Part shown: positions 1 to 7,902 of the stretch, in pieces
Layout of the letters: the number at the start of each line of letters is the position of its first letter
Position numbering within the stretch: position 1 is the first letter of the stretch
Assembly (NCBI GenBank): GCA_008682415.1
Contig: VANK01000001.1
Location: 868,001 to 932,000, forward strand
Source: Acidobacteria bacterium AB60
GTDB lineage: Bacteria; Acidobacteriota; Terriglobia; Terriglobales; Acidobacteriaceae
Direction: 5' to 3'
Length of the DNA stretch: 64,000 nt
The notes under the pieces: model-generated
The model's input: the letters and a program-made list of their open reading frames with translations, nothing else
The model's database searches: none
Told to the model about the DNA's origin: nothing
Translations under genes and position numbers: made by a program

Positions 1-210
1 ACGGACGATCAGATCGAAGAAGCGATGCGTATTTACTTCGAGGACACGCACAATGTTGCAGAGGGAGCCGCAGCGGCCGCTCTCGCAGGGGCATTGTCGG
101 AAATTCAGTCGCACGGCGAACGTATTGGAATCGTACTCACTGGCGGGAATGTGGATAGCAGCGTGTACCAGAAAATACTTGATCAAGGCGGTGAAGGCGG
201 GGATGACTGA
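1..210 (+). CDS. Threonine dehydratase, C-terminal end (5' truncated by window)
   Basis: The reading frame is open from base 1, so only the last 69 residues are present. They match the end of the PLP-dependent catalytic domain of short (catabolic or IlvA-like) threonine/serine ammonia-lyases. The segment EDTHNVAEGAAAAALAG and the following VLTGGNVD are characteristic of the family, the latter near the phosphate-binding and substrate pocket. The protein stops right after this domain, so there is no C-terminal ACT-like regulatory domain. The enzyme would deaminate threonine to 2-oxobutyrate. The last bases overlap the start of the thioesterase gene by 8 bp, which suggests translational coupling. 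The fold call is secure. Which subtype it is cannot be decided from the fragment. Confidence 0.85.
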   Translation, partial: TDDQIEEAMRIYFEDTHNVAEGAAAAALAGALSEIQSHGERIGIVLTGGNVDSSVYQKILDQGGEGGDD

Positions 211-673
211 TCCGGCAGATGAGAATCTAACACCCTTGGCGCACGCCGCACAAAACCGCTGCTTCGGTTGCGGGCGAGCAAATGCAGTTGGCTTGCGTCT
301 CGACTTCTTTCTAAGTGAGGACAAACGCGTGGTCTGTCTCCCACAAGTGCCCGATAGCTACGAGGGGCCACCAGGATACGTACACGGAGGAATCATCGCC
401 ACTCTGCTCGATGAGGCCATGAGCAAAGCGGTGCGCTCCCATGGGCTGGTAGCGATGACGCGGCACATGGAAGTAGACTATCGGCGGCCCGTCAAATCAG
501 GGACACCGCTCCGTCTCGAAGGGAGCCTAACCAACAGCCAAGGACGTAAACACTGGACCGAAGCCAGAATATTGGACGCAGCGGGCGTGACCCTGGCGAC
601 GGGAAAGGGTCTGTTCGTCGAAGTAGCTACGAATCAGGGAGGCACAACCCCGACTCCCGTCGGTCGGGGCTAA
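203..673 (+). CDS. PaaI-family hotdog thioesterase
   Basis: The predicted product is 156 residues and starts at the ATG embedded in the stop region of the upstream threonine dehydratase (overlap ATGACTGA). A longer frame exists from position 53, but its extra N-terminus is simply an alternative frame of the upstream gene. The core HGGIIATLLDEAMSKA at about residues 70-85 is the hotdog helix motif of PaaI/YbgC-type acyl-CoA thioesterases. It is followed by the beta segment MEVDYRRPVKSGTPL. An N-terminal CFGCG motif is common in this branch. It would hydrolyse a small or aromatic acyl-CoA in the cytoplasm, but the substrate is unknown. Nothing in the neighbourhood names the pathway. Confidence 0.85.
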   Translation: MTDPADENLTPLAHAAQNRCFGCGRANAVGLRLDFFLSEDKRVVCLPQVPDSYEGPPGYVHGGIIATLLDEAMSKAVRSHGLVAMTRHMEVDYRRPVKSGTPLRLEGSLTNSQGRKHWTEARILDAAGVTLATGKGLFVEVATNQGGTTPTPVGRG

Positions 674-750
674 GTGCACCCTCGCAGGTAAAGTCACCCC
701 CGACATCTGTATTGGAGTACGACTCCGATACTCCCCGAGGGATGCACCAG
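674..750. terminator. Nested hairpin between convergent genes
   Basis: A 10-bp stem with one G-U pair (709-718 with 722-731, loop ACG) sits inside an imperfect outer stem in which GTGCACCCTCG at 674-684 faces CGAGGGATGCAC at 736-747. It lies between the convergent thioesterase and flgE genes. No clear U-tract follows on either strand, so a terminator role is only inferred. Confidence 0.4.
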
Positions 751-786
751 GGGCTCAATTCACAACCTCACGGACGGCTGTTCTGG

Positions 787-2043
787 TCAATGGATCATCT
801 GGATGGTTTCCTGAGTGATTGTGTCGAATGTGGTGATGGTCTTTGAGTTCGCCTCGAAGGCACGCTGCGCCATAATCAGTGCGGAGAACTCCCCTGAGAT
901 GTTGACATTCGAGCCTTCAAGGGCTCCGTTCTGGATCGTGCCCAGGCCCGCGCTTCCGGATGTGCCGACGGCGACTGCGCCGCTTGCCAGAGTCGCGCTG
1001 TAATTACCGTCCCCGAGAGCTTTCAATCCCTGCGGATTGGTAACATTTCCGAGCGCGATTTGGCCGACGTTCAGTTTCTGCTGATTAGAAAACGTCACCG
1101 TCACAGTACCATCGGAACCAATTGAAAAGTCCTTATATTGCCCGCTGGCGTACCCATCCTGGATGGGAGATGAAACTGCCGACGTCGCAGCGACCTGCGA
1201 GATGATTGGGGTTCCCGCGCTACTCATAAGATTCCAGGAGATCGCCAGGTTGTTCGCCTGGTCGGTTAGGCCATTGAACACCAACGGAATCGAGGAGACC
1301 TGACCGGGAGCTGTTCCAACCGCAGCCCCGTTCACAGTAGAGAGGTTGCCATTCGCATCAAAGGCCATCGTCCCCGTAACCGGACTGAGCACTCCACCCG
1401 TGTCGGCAGCCGGAAGTGCTACCGAATAGCTCCACGCGTTGACTCCAGTCTGGGTATAAGTGATCGTGGCTGTGTGCATCTCTCCAAGCGAGTCAAATAC
1501 GTCGATCGTCGCTGGAAAAACGGCGTTATTCCCCGAAGAGTCAAGCGTGGTGGTCATGCTCAACGAAGTTGTCGCCTTCGGAGACAACACCTGGCCGATT
1601 GGAAGATTGATGGGGGCGATCGGCGCTGCTGTATTGACCACCCCATTTTTCGCCGGATATCCCATGACGCTCATCCCATTCGCTGTAATGAGATTGCCGG
1701 CAGAATCGGTGCTGAAATGACCGTTCCGCGTGAGGTACGAGCCGGCGGAATTACTTACCATGAAAAAGCCATTGCCCTGCAGAGCGACATCGGTGTTTAC
1801 CCCAGTCGCATTAGGAGTTCCATTGGAGAAATCGGTCGTGATCGTGGCGATCTTCGTGCCTGCTCCAGTTTGAATGGGATCTCCTGAGCCGGTCGCCCCG
1901 ATCTGCTGATAGAAGAGATCGGAAAACGTGGCCGACTGCGATTTGAAACCCGTTGTGCTCATGTTTGCGAGGTCATTGGCGATCGTGTTAAGCGAGGTGG
2001 AATCAGCGTTTAATCCAGTAAGTGGGATGAAGAAGCTGGCCAT
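787..2043 (-). CDS. flgE: Flagellar hook protein FlgE
   Basis: This 418-residue protein has the axial-protein layout. The N-terminal rod/hook motif LNADSTSLNTIANDLANMST is followed by GFKSQ at about residues 10-35. A variable beta-rich centre follows, and a C-terminal coiled-coil ends in EANSKTITTFDTITQETIQMIH. This is the FlgE arrangement, with hook-specific core domains rather than the shorter FlgG/FlgF rod form. FlgE polymerises into the hook joining rod and filament. It is the last gene of the flagellar operon and directly follows flgD, its capping scaffold. A GGAG sequence precedes the ATG at good spacing. The length is close to that of enterobacterial FlgE. Confidence 0.93.
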   Translation of the reverse strand: MASFFIPLTGLNADSTSLNTIANDLANMSTTGFKSQSATFSDLFYQQIGATGSGDPIQTGAGTKIATITTDFSNGTPNATGVNTDVALQGNGFFMVSNSAGSYLTRNGHFSTDSAGNLITANGMSVMGYPAKNGVVNTAAPIAPINLPIGQVLSPKATTSLSMTTTLDSSGNNAVFPATIDVFDSLGEMHTATITYTQTGVNAWSYSVALPAADTGGVLSPVTGTMAFDANGNLSTVNGAAVGTAPGQVSSIPLVFNGLTDQANNLAISWNLMSSAGTPIISQVAATSAVSSPIQDGYASGQYKDFSIGSDGTVTVTFSNQQKLNVGQIALGNVTNPQGLKALGDGNYSATLASGAVAVGTSGSAGLGTIQNGALEGSNVNISGEFSALIMAQRAFEANSKTITTFDTITQETIQMIH

Positions 2044-2075
2044 TGGAGGACTCCTATCGAAGAAGAAAGACTGGG

Positions 2076-2546
2076 TTACAAACTCGGTCTGACGCTCTGG
2101 CTTTGCGGATGCACGGATTGCCTAACGCTCTGCACCGACGAAAGTGCGGGAAGGCTCACGTGGTCGCCACCAGCAGGTTCCATGGGATGTGCAAGCTTGC
2201 TCGAAACGATATCGGCTGCAGCTGTACCTTGACCTTTCTGGAGGCTAAGATCCGAATTGGCATCCTGCCCGCCCAGATCCTTGGTGAGCGTCTCGTTGAT
2301 GCTGATCAGCTGTTGCAGACTGTTCACCTGCACGAGTTGGTTGATGTACTCGGTTGGATCGGTGTTGGCCGTTGGATCCTGGTTCTTCATCTCGGTCACC
2401 AGCAATGTGAGGAAATCGTTCCCAGAGATCGCCGCAGTCGTGCCTTCATCCGTACTCGACGGTCGGACAGCATCGAAGGAAGCGGGCGCTCCAGAAGCAA
2501 GCGAGGTTGCGTAACCCGGGTGATTCCAAATTCCAGTTGTCGCCAT
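2076..2546 (-). CDS. flgD: Flagellar hook scaffold protein FlgD (short form)
   Basis: This 156-residue protein carries the conserved FlgD N-terminal region. The motif NDFLTLLVTEMKNQDP at about residues 42-57 is followed by PTEYINQLVQVNSLQQLISIN, the signature of the hook-cap protein. FlgD sits at the tip of the growing hook and directs FlgE assembly. Well-studied FlgD proteins are around 230 residues and continue into tudor-like and FnIII-like cap domains. Here the protein ends after a short low-complexity tail, so those cap domains are absent or very divergent. It lies between fliK and flgE, as expected of a hook-assembly cluster. Confidence 0.88.
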   Translation of the reverse strand: MATTGIWNHPGYATSLASGAPASFDAVRPSSTDEGTTAAISGNDFLTLLVTEMKNQDPTANTDPTEYINQLVQVNSLQQLISINETLTKDLGGQDANSDLSLQKGQGTAAADIVSSKLAHPMEPAGGDHVSLPALSSVQSVRQSVHPQSQSVRPSL

Positions 2547-2583
2547 GGATCCTCCTGCCGTTTGATTGCGGTTTGGTGGCCGA

Positions 2584-4077
2584 TCACGCGACCACCGACA
2601 AGTGAACTCCTATTCCATTGAATGCCAGCCCCGTTAAACTCGCGTGCGGGCCATTGGGACCGTTTGCCCGCCTCATCGCGAGCGGGCCCGGAGCCTCAAG
2701 GTCCCGGCCCGGCTGCCTCGCATTGGGTTCCGGTCGGCCCTCATGTTGACCACTCATCGAACGATCAAAAGATGAGCCGGCCGAGATGGAATCTTCTGCT
2801 GCGGGCGCGACTGTCACCGTTGCGCACTGATTATGGTGTTCGGCAAGGAACGCGTTGAGGCCCTGCAGATCGTTGCCCAAAGCCGAGGCGGCTTCAGACG
2901 AACTTGCCAGGAGCGAGGCGTGCACCCCCGAAGCGTTTGCCTCCGCGCGAACGCCCACCCAGCCTAGTGATGGATCAAGATAGCCGGCCTCCGCGCGGTG
3001 CGAATTCAGATGAATCCAGGTAGTGGTTTGTTCCGTTGCCGCCCCGTCGAGTACGGCAAAGGCATCGCGCCCCGCTCCCGGACTTCCTAAGGGATGGAGA
3101 ACCGTTACGGGCGGAAGAGCAGCTCCGGCTGCCGGTCCGTGCGAGGGAACTGCTATCGACGCTGCGCCCTGTCCCGCACCATGGGCGGGAGGGTTGGCGA
3201 CGGGAAAAGGCGCGGCGCTGCGCAGCGGCGGCGGTGAAGGCTTTTCCCTCGGCTTGTCAGCCTTGTCCCGAGTGAGCCTTGTCTCAAGGTCCGGCGATGT
3301 TACCGTGTGGCCTTGCGGGGGGTCAGCTCGAAGGAAATCTACCAATCCGTCGGGCGGTCCCGCATGCTTCAGATTAGGACCCTGGATTGGGGATTCTTGA
3401 GAGATGCTTGGCGTTGTCGCTCCACCGACCTTTGAGAATTCATTTCCCGAGCCTTGCTTGAGAGGCAGCGGCTTGCCTTCCCAGTCAGCGAACGGAGAGC
3501 CCTCACTCTGAGTCACGGAGATTCTGGCAGCGACAACCTCCGCGGCGGGAGGTTGCTTTCGTAAGCCAACCTCAAGACCGTCAGGGGTGATTTGAACAGG
3601 TAAAGCCGGGGTCGGGATGGGAGCCGGATCCAGATGAGCGGAAAGTTTACTAGGTACAGCGTCGCGCAAATCCCTGGGCCGCTCCTCCCCGCGTGCTTTG
3701 TCTCGCGTTGACGAGCTTTTTACATCCTTCGAGAAAAGGGGGGCAGACGTTTTGTGACGCGGTCCTTTCGTCGCAGGGATGAGCCCCGGATCCGCCACCG
3801 GAGGTTCGATTGCATCCGCCCCAACGAGCAGCGTAACCGTGCTAGCCGCATACCTGGAATCTTGTTGCTCGGTAACCGTTAACCCGAAGGAAGGTGAGCG
3901 CACTCCTGTGTCATCCCGGACCTCGGAGAGGATCTGCCGCAGACCTTCGCTAAATCCGAGAGGAAGGTCGGCGTGCTCTCTCGGAGAAACCGAAACACCC
4001 GCTCCTGGAGTCGCATCACTCGTGGCGGTCTCTATCGGCAGTGAAGGATTCAGCTGCATGTCTCCAGGAAGGTGCAT
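2584..4077 (-). CDS. fliK: Flagellar hook-length control protein FliK-like
   Basis: This protein of up to 497 residues has a long, low-complexity, proline- and charge-rich N-terminal part of about 370 residues. A compact C-terminal segment follows. The pattern YLDPSLGWVGVRAEAN, then an alanine-rich helix ending in LNAFLAEHHNQCATVTV, matches the FliK C-terminal substrate-switch domain, in which a P-x-x-LG-x-V-x-V strand precedes an amphipathic helix. FliK measures hook length and switches the export gate to filament substrates. The position between fliJ and flgD supports the call. A second ATG at 4059 is possible, and neither start has a strong ribosome binding site. The N-terminus is poorly conserved, so the identity rests on the C-terminus and synteny. 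Confidence 0.8.
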   Translation of the reverse strand: MHLPGDMQLNPSLPIETATSDATPGAGVSVSPREHADLPLGFSEGLRQILSEVRDDTGVRSPSFGLTVTEQQDSRYAASTVTLLVGADAIEPPVADPGLIPATKGPRHKTSAPLFSKDVKSSSTRDKARGEERPRDLRDAVPSKLSAHLDPAPIPTPALPVQITPDGLEVGLRKQPPAAEVVAARISVTQSEGSPFADWEGKPLPLKQGSGNEFSKVGGATTPSISQESPIQGPNLKHAGPPDGLVDFLRADPPQGHTVTSPDLETRLTRDKADKPREKPSPPPLRSAAPFPVANPPAHGAGQGAASIAVPSHGPAAGAALPPVTVLHPLGSPGAGRDAFAVLDGAATEQTTTWIHLNSHRAEAGYLDPSLGWVGVRAEANASGVHASLLASSSEAASALGNDLQGLNAFLAEHHNQCATVTVAPAAEDSISAGSSFDRSMSGQHEGRPEPNARQPGRDLEAPGPLAMRRANGPNGPHASLTGLAFNGIGVHLSVVA

Positions 4078-4166
4078 CTGCTATGCCAACCTTCGACTCT
4101 CTTGGGTTAGAGAGTTGTCACAAATACGCTTCTCCCGGATTCAGGTTTGCGAGATTCTCCGGATCA

Positions 4167-4685
4167 TCAATCTTCGAGGCAAGATATATCCGAGCTGAGG
4201 TCTGGAGGGTGCGCAGGTGCGGGGTTCTGCAGACCTGGTTCCGCAGAGCGCGCCTGATGGTAGAAGCGAGAACCAAAATCCTCGTCCAAAGACTGCTGGA
4301 CACGCCGAATTGCGTTACGGGATGCCCGAGCTTCAGCTGCCTCGATGAGAGACTGCGCCTGCCTTCGCTCGATCCGTTTAGCGAGGTATCTCTGCCGTAC
4401 CTCACCCAGGGCTCGCTGCGCTTCCTCCACGTGAGATAAAAGGACGGCGGCACGCCGAAGTCCGGCTTCTATTTCGACTCGAGCGGCAATCTTGTCTGCG
4501 ATGTCTCCTGAGCCAAGCTGATCGAGCAGGAGTCCTTCTCCCGCAACTTTGCGCGCGTTCGCCGCGCTGAGAGCTTCTTCCAGAGCTCGCAATTCGCTTA
4601 GGGCGGATTCCAGAGTGGCGCGATGTTGCTCCTCTTCGATCTCCCGGATGCGGAGAAGTCTGGATAAAGCGGGCGAGAGAGACAT
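4167..4685 (-). CDS. fliJ: Flagellar export chaperone FliJ
   Basis: This 172-residue, almost entirely helical and charge-rich protein opens with LSRLLRIREIEEEQHRATLE. It has heptad-like coiled-coil character through about residue 140, with a central EAQRALGEVRQRYLAKRIERRQ. This is the FliJ form: an antiparallel coiled coil that docks in the FliI ATPase ring and couples it to the export gate. Sequence conservation in FliJ is weak. The strongest support is its place 4 bp downstream of fliI and upstream of fliK, which is canonical order. The last 30 residues are unlikely to belong to the coiled coil. Confidence 0.82.
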   Translation of the reverse strand: MSLSPALSRLLRIREIEEEQHRATLESALSELRALEEALSAANARKVAGEGLLLDQLGSGDIADKIAARVEIEAGLRRAAVLLSHVEEAQRALGEVRQRYLAKRIERRQAQSLIEAAEARASRNAIRRVQQSLDEDFGSRFYHQARSAEPGLQNPAPAHPPDLSSDISCLED

Positions 4686-4689
4686 CAGG

Positions 4690-6003
4690 TCACACTATCG
4701 TTGCGAGAGCAGAAAGAGCGCTCAATGTCTTCGGGAACGTAACCCGCTCGCCTGCATCTTGAACCAGAAACCGACGGATGGAATCGCGCGCTTGAATGGC
4801 CCGATCAAGCTCATGATCCGAACCGGGCTTGTAGGCGCCGATTCGAACCAGATCCTCAGAGTGCGCGTAGACAGCCAGGAGCCGCCGGATGAGGGCTGCG
4901 TGCTCGCGGTGCTCCGTGTCGCTAACGGACGGCATCAAACGGCTGATCGAATCGAGAATCGCAATCGGGGGGTACCAACCCTCGGCCGCCAGGGCTCGCG
5001 AGAGGATCACATGTCCATCGAGTAGCGACCGCACCGCATCCACCAGGGGATCCTGCTGATCATCGCCTTCCATCAATACCGTATAGAGTGCCGTGATGGA
5101 TCCGGCGCGGAATTGCCCGGCCCGTTCGACGAGTCGAGCAAGGCGACTGAAAACGGACGGAGTATAGCCCTTCGCGGTGGGCGGTTCACCGGCCGCTAGC
5201 CCGATTTCTCGGGCAGCCATGGCAAAACGAGTCAACGAATCCAGTACGAGTAGAACGTGCTTCTCCTGGGCAGCGAAGTACTCGGCAACTGCCGTGGCGG
5301 CGAGAGCCGCACGTATCCGGAGCAAGGGACTCTGGTCCGACGTGGAGACAAAGACGACAGAACGAGCCCGGCCTTCCGGCCCGAGGGCATGATCGAGGAA
5401 CTCGCTTACTTCGCGGCCCCGCTCGCCTACCAGGCCCACGACGGTAACGTCCGCCTCTGTGTTGCGTGTGATCATCCCGATGAGGGTGCTTTTGCCGACG
5501 CCGGATCCGCCGAAGATGCCCACACGCTGGCCCCGCCCTATCGTCAATAAAGCATCCAGAGCGCGTATGCCCGAACCAAGAGCAGTTCGAATTGGTACGC
5601 GATCGAGCGGTGCCCTTATCTTGGCTTCGAGCAAACGGGTAGAGTCTGCCGCATATCCGGGCGAGCCATCGAGGGGATGCCCGTGCGCATCAAGTACTCG
5701 ACCAATCAGCCCGGTCCCTACTTCCACCTCGGGCATCCTGCCGCAGGCCGATACAACATCCCCGTAACGGATTCCCTCCGCGCTGCCCACCGGCATGGTA
5801 ATTACACGCGGACCGCGGAATCCGATGACCTCCGCGGGATGCCTGCCCCCGCACTGATCGAGAATCTCGCAACACTCTCCCACCGCGGAAACGGGTCCCG
5901 CCGATTCTACTGTTTGTCCGACCGACTCGAGTACCTGCCCCTGCCACCGCCAAGGCTGGGTCCGCATAAGCCTCTGGAAATAAGAACCAAGAAACTCGTT
6001 CAT
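4690..6003 (-). CDS. fliI: Flagellum-specific ATPase FliI
   Basis: This 437-residue protein starts at an ATG that overlaps the fliH stop by 4 bp (ATGA). A 47-residue in-frame extension further upstream lies inside fliH and is not used. The Walker A motif GGSGVGKST is at about residues 165-173, and Walker B is VLLVLDSLTRFA. The F1-beta-like stretch LMEGDDQQDPLVDAVRSLLDGH, quoted here in part only, is diagnostic of the FliI/YscN family. It powers unloading of export substrates from chaperones at the type III flagellar export gate, together with FliH and FliJ encoded on either side. Confidence 0.95.
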   Translation of the reverse strand: MNEFLGSYFQRLMRTQPWRWQGQVLESVGQTVESAGPVSAVGECCEILDQCGGRHPAEVIGFRGPRVITMPVGSAEGIRYGDVVSACGRMPEVEVGTGLIGRVLDAHGHPLDGSPGYAADSTRLLEAKIRAPLDRVPIRTALGSGIRALDALLTIGRGQRVGIFGGSGVGKSTLIGMITRNTEADVTVVGLVGERGREVSEFLDHALGPEGRARSVVFVSTSDQSPLLRIRAALAATAVAEYFAAQEKHVLLVLDSLTRFAMAAREIGLAAGEPPTAKGYTPSVFSRLARLVERAGQFRAGSITALYTVLMEGDDQQDPLVDAVRSLLDGHVILSRALAAEGWYPPIAILDSISRLMPSVSDTEHREHAALIRRLLAVYAHSEDLVRIGAYKPGSDHELDRAIQARDSIRRFLVQDAGERVTFPKTLSALSALATIV

Positions 6004-6761
6004 CTCCCCGCTCCCGCATTCCCCAGTTCCAACGCGCCCTCCGGATGAGAACAGCCGGGGCGGTCGAAGAATCCTCGCTCGATCTCGTTGAGTTGCGCTC
6101 GCAATCCCAGATCTGCTGAACCAAGTCCCGTCTCGAGTACACACTCCCCCAGACGCATGCCCGGTTCGGATTGCACCTGGGGCTTGGCTGCGATGTTAGG
6201 CAGCAAAGCGATCGACTCCCGCCAAAGTTCAGCTTCGGCAGCAGGTACGCGAAGCGTCGCCTTCGTCGGCGTGGTGAGTTGGCCAAGAGCTACGCGTACT
6301 GCCCCGGTCAAGAGCAGTGGATCCATCTGCGATTCTCGGCGCAGAATCCGCGCCGCGACCGCAAGCGACAGCTTCACTACTTCCTTTTCAACTGCCTGCA
6401 GATATCGGTCGCGCTCCTGTGCGAATGCGGTGGCAAGCTGTTCGAGCTGCTGAGCAACCTGCTTCCGTATTGCGGTAAGCGCATCGCGCTCCTGAACCCG
6501 GCCTTGTTCGATACCCTGGCCATAGCCCGCCTGAAAGCTTCGGCGGGCTTCCTCAGCAAGCCTCTCGTCCATCTCTGCAGGATGCTCCACGCCCATCTGC
6601 GTGTCTCTTTCGCTCAAGCGCCGAACGGTCTCCTCGTCCTCCCCGGAGTTTTTCCCCCCTCCCCAAAGCTCCCATGCGGGAATCGAACAGTCCTCAAGCT
6701 GCGGATAGGATACGGCCTCAATGACTTCGAGCCGCGCATTGGGCTTCCCTGATCTGTGCAC
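6000..6761 (-). CDS. fliH: Flagellar export ATPase regulator FliH
   Basis: This 253-residue protein has a long charged helix with the family pattern SFQAGYGQGIEQGR at about residues 72-86 (GxxxG-like repeats). The C-terminal V1-ATPase-E-like segment includes VVKLSLAVAARILRRE, a signature of FliH/YscL. FliH dimers bind FliI and tether it to the C-ring. The stop codon overlaps the fliI start, so the two are probably translationally coupled. The first 50 residues are not conserved. The next ATG inside the gene would remove part of that region, so the exact start is uncertain. Confidence 0.87.
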   Translation of the reverse strand: MHRSGKPNARLEVIEAVSYPQLEDCSIPAWELWGGGKNSGEDEETVRRLSERDTQMGVEHPAEMDERLAEEARRSFQAGYGQGIEQGRVQERDALTAIRKQVAQQLEQLATAFAQERDRYLQAVEKEVVKLSLAVAARILRRESQMDPLLLTGAVRVALGQLTTPTKATLRVPAAEAELWRESIALLPNIAAKPQVQSEPGMRLGECVLETGLGSADLGLRAQLNEIERGFFDRPGCSHPEGALELGNAGAGR

Positions 6762-6807
6762 TTCCCCTCCCTCCTGGATCCGCCGTTACTGCCGAACACA
6801 ACCAGAA

Positions 6808-7854
6808 TCAAGCGAGCATCTCATCTCCGGATTCGAGCTTCAGGATCACCTTGCCTTCGGCCTCGAGCCGTCTCGCCAGATTCAGAATCTCCTGCTGGGC
6901 TTGCGCCACTTCCCGTGACCGGACCGGCCCCAGCACCTCCATGTCCTCTTTCAACATCTCCACGGCGCGCGAGCTCATTGCCTTGAAGATCTGCGCCCGC
7001 AATTCCTCATTGGTGCCGCGCAAGGCCAGTGCCAGTTGCCGCTTGTCAACACCCGATACGATCTCCCGGATCGTTGCAGCTGGTACGGTGACCAGGTCCT
7101 CAAACGTAAACATCAGATTCCGGATACTCAGCGCAAGCTCCGGCTGAGCATTTTCGATCGTCTCCAAGATATGCTTCGACTCTTCTGCATTGAGACGGTT
7201 CAGCAGGTCGGCCACGGCTTTGAAGCCCGAGTAGCTCTTGCGCCCCGTGTCGCCCATGCTCTCCAAACGGCGGTGGAGAATCTGCGCCACCTTCTGGGCC
7301 ATCTCTGGGGAAAACTGCCGCATCTCCGCCAAGCGCTGAACGGAGACGACCTTGTGCTCCTCGGTCAAGCCGTCCAGCACCTGCGAGGCCCTGCGCGGAT
7401 CGAGGTGGGCGAGCACCAGGGCAATCGTCTGAGGATGCTCGCCATCCAGCAACTTCGCCAACTGCTGTGGGTCGGTGTTCTGCAGCTTGGCCAGGTTTCC
7501 GTGCGCCTCCTCCTGGGAGTGACGTACCATCGCCAGCAGGTCCTCGGCCCGTTGCTTTCCGAATGCCTCAACCAGAAGACGATTAGCATAGTCCAACCCT
7601 CCGTGCGCCATGAAGTGCTGCGTCTCAAGCAGCTGCCAGAACTCCTCAACAACTTCAGAGCTTATCTCCGGTGGCACCGTGCCTAGATCGGCAAGTTCCT
7701 CGGTAAGGCGTTGAACGTCCGCCTCTGGGAGGGTGCGCAGTATCTCCTTCGCGAGGTCCTCGCCCACGGCGACCAGCAGGATAGCGGCTTTACGCAAGCC
7801 ATCGACCTGAGCCGTGCGGTGCGGTCGTGCTCCGAATTCGCTGTTCTCCGCCAT
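6808..7854 (-). CDS. fliG: Flagellar motor switch protein FliG
   Basis: This 348-residue protein has the full FliG layout. An N-terminal FliF-binding domain includes LRKAAILLVAVGEDLAKEIL at about residues 20-40. The middle domain carries the EHPQTIALVLAHLDP motif (EHPQ) at about residue 130. The C-terminal torque domain includes DKRQLALALRGTNEELRAQIF. FliG sits between the MS-ring and the FliM/N C-ring and contacts the stator. The length is within the usual range of 330-350. Its operon place directly after fliF is standard. fliM and fliN, the other switch genes, are not in this window. Confidence 0.95.
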   Translation of the reverse strand: MAENSEFGARPHRTAQVDGLRKAAILLVAVGEDLAKEILRTLPEADVQRLTEELADLGTVPPEISSEVVEEFWQLLETQHFMAHGGLDYANRLLVEAFGKQRAEDLLAMVRHSQEEAHGNLAKLQNTDPQQLAKLLDGEHPQTIALVLAHLDPRRASQVLDGLTEEHKVVSVQRLAEMRQFSPEMAQKVAQILHRRLESMGDTGRKSYSGFKAVADLLNRLNAEESKHILETIENAQPELALSIRNLMFTFEDLVTVPAATIREIVSGVDKRQLALALRGTNEELRAQIFKAMSSRAVEMLKEDMEVLGPVRSREVAQAQQEILNLARRLEAEGKVILKLESGDEMLA

Positions 7855-7902
7855 CTTGACCCTGGCGCGCCCCTTCGAACATACCCGAGGACCGTCGCCC
7901 TG

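Noticed and set aside
6001..6144. Extended N-terminus for FliI (47 extra codons)
   Set aside because: It lies inside fliH in another frame; the ATGA overlap and family alignment fix the start at 6003.
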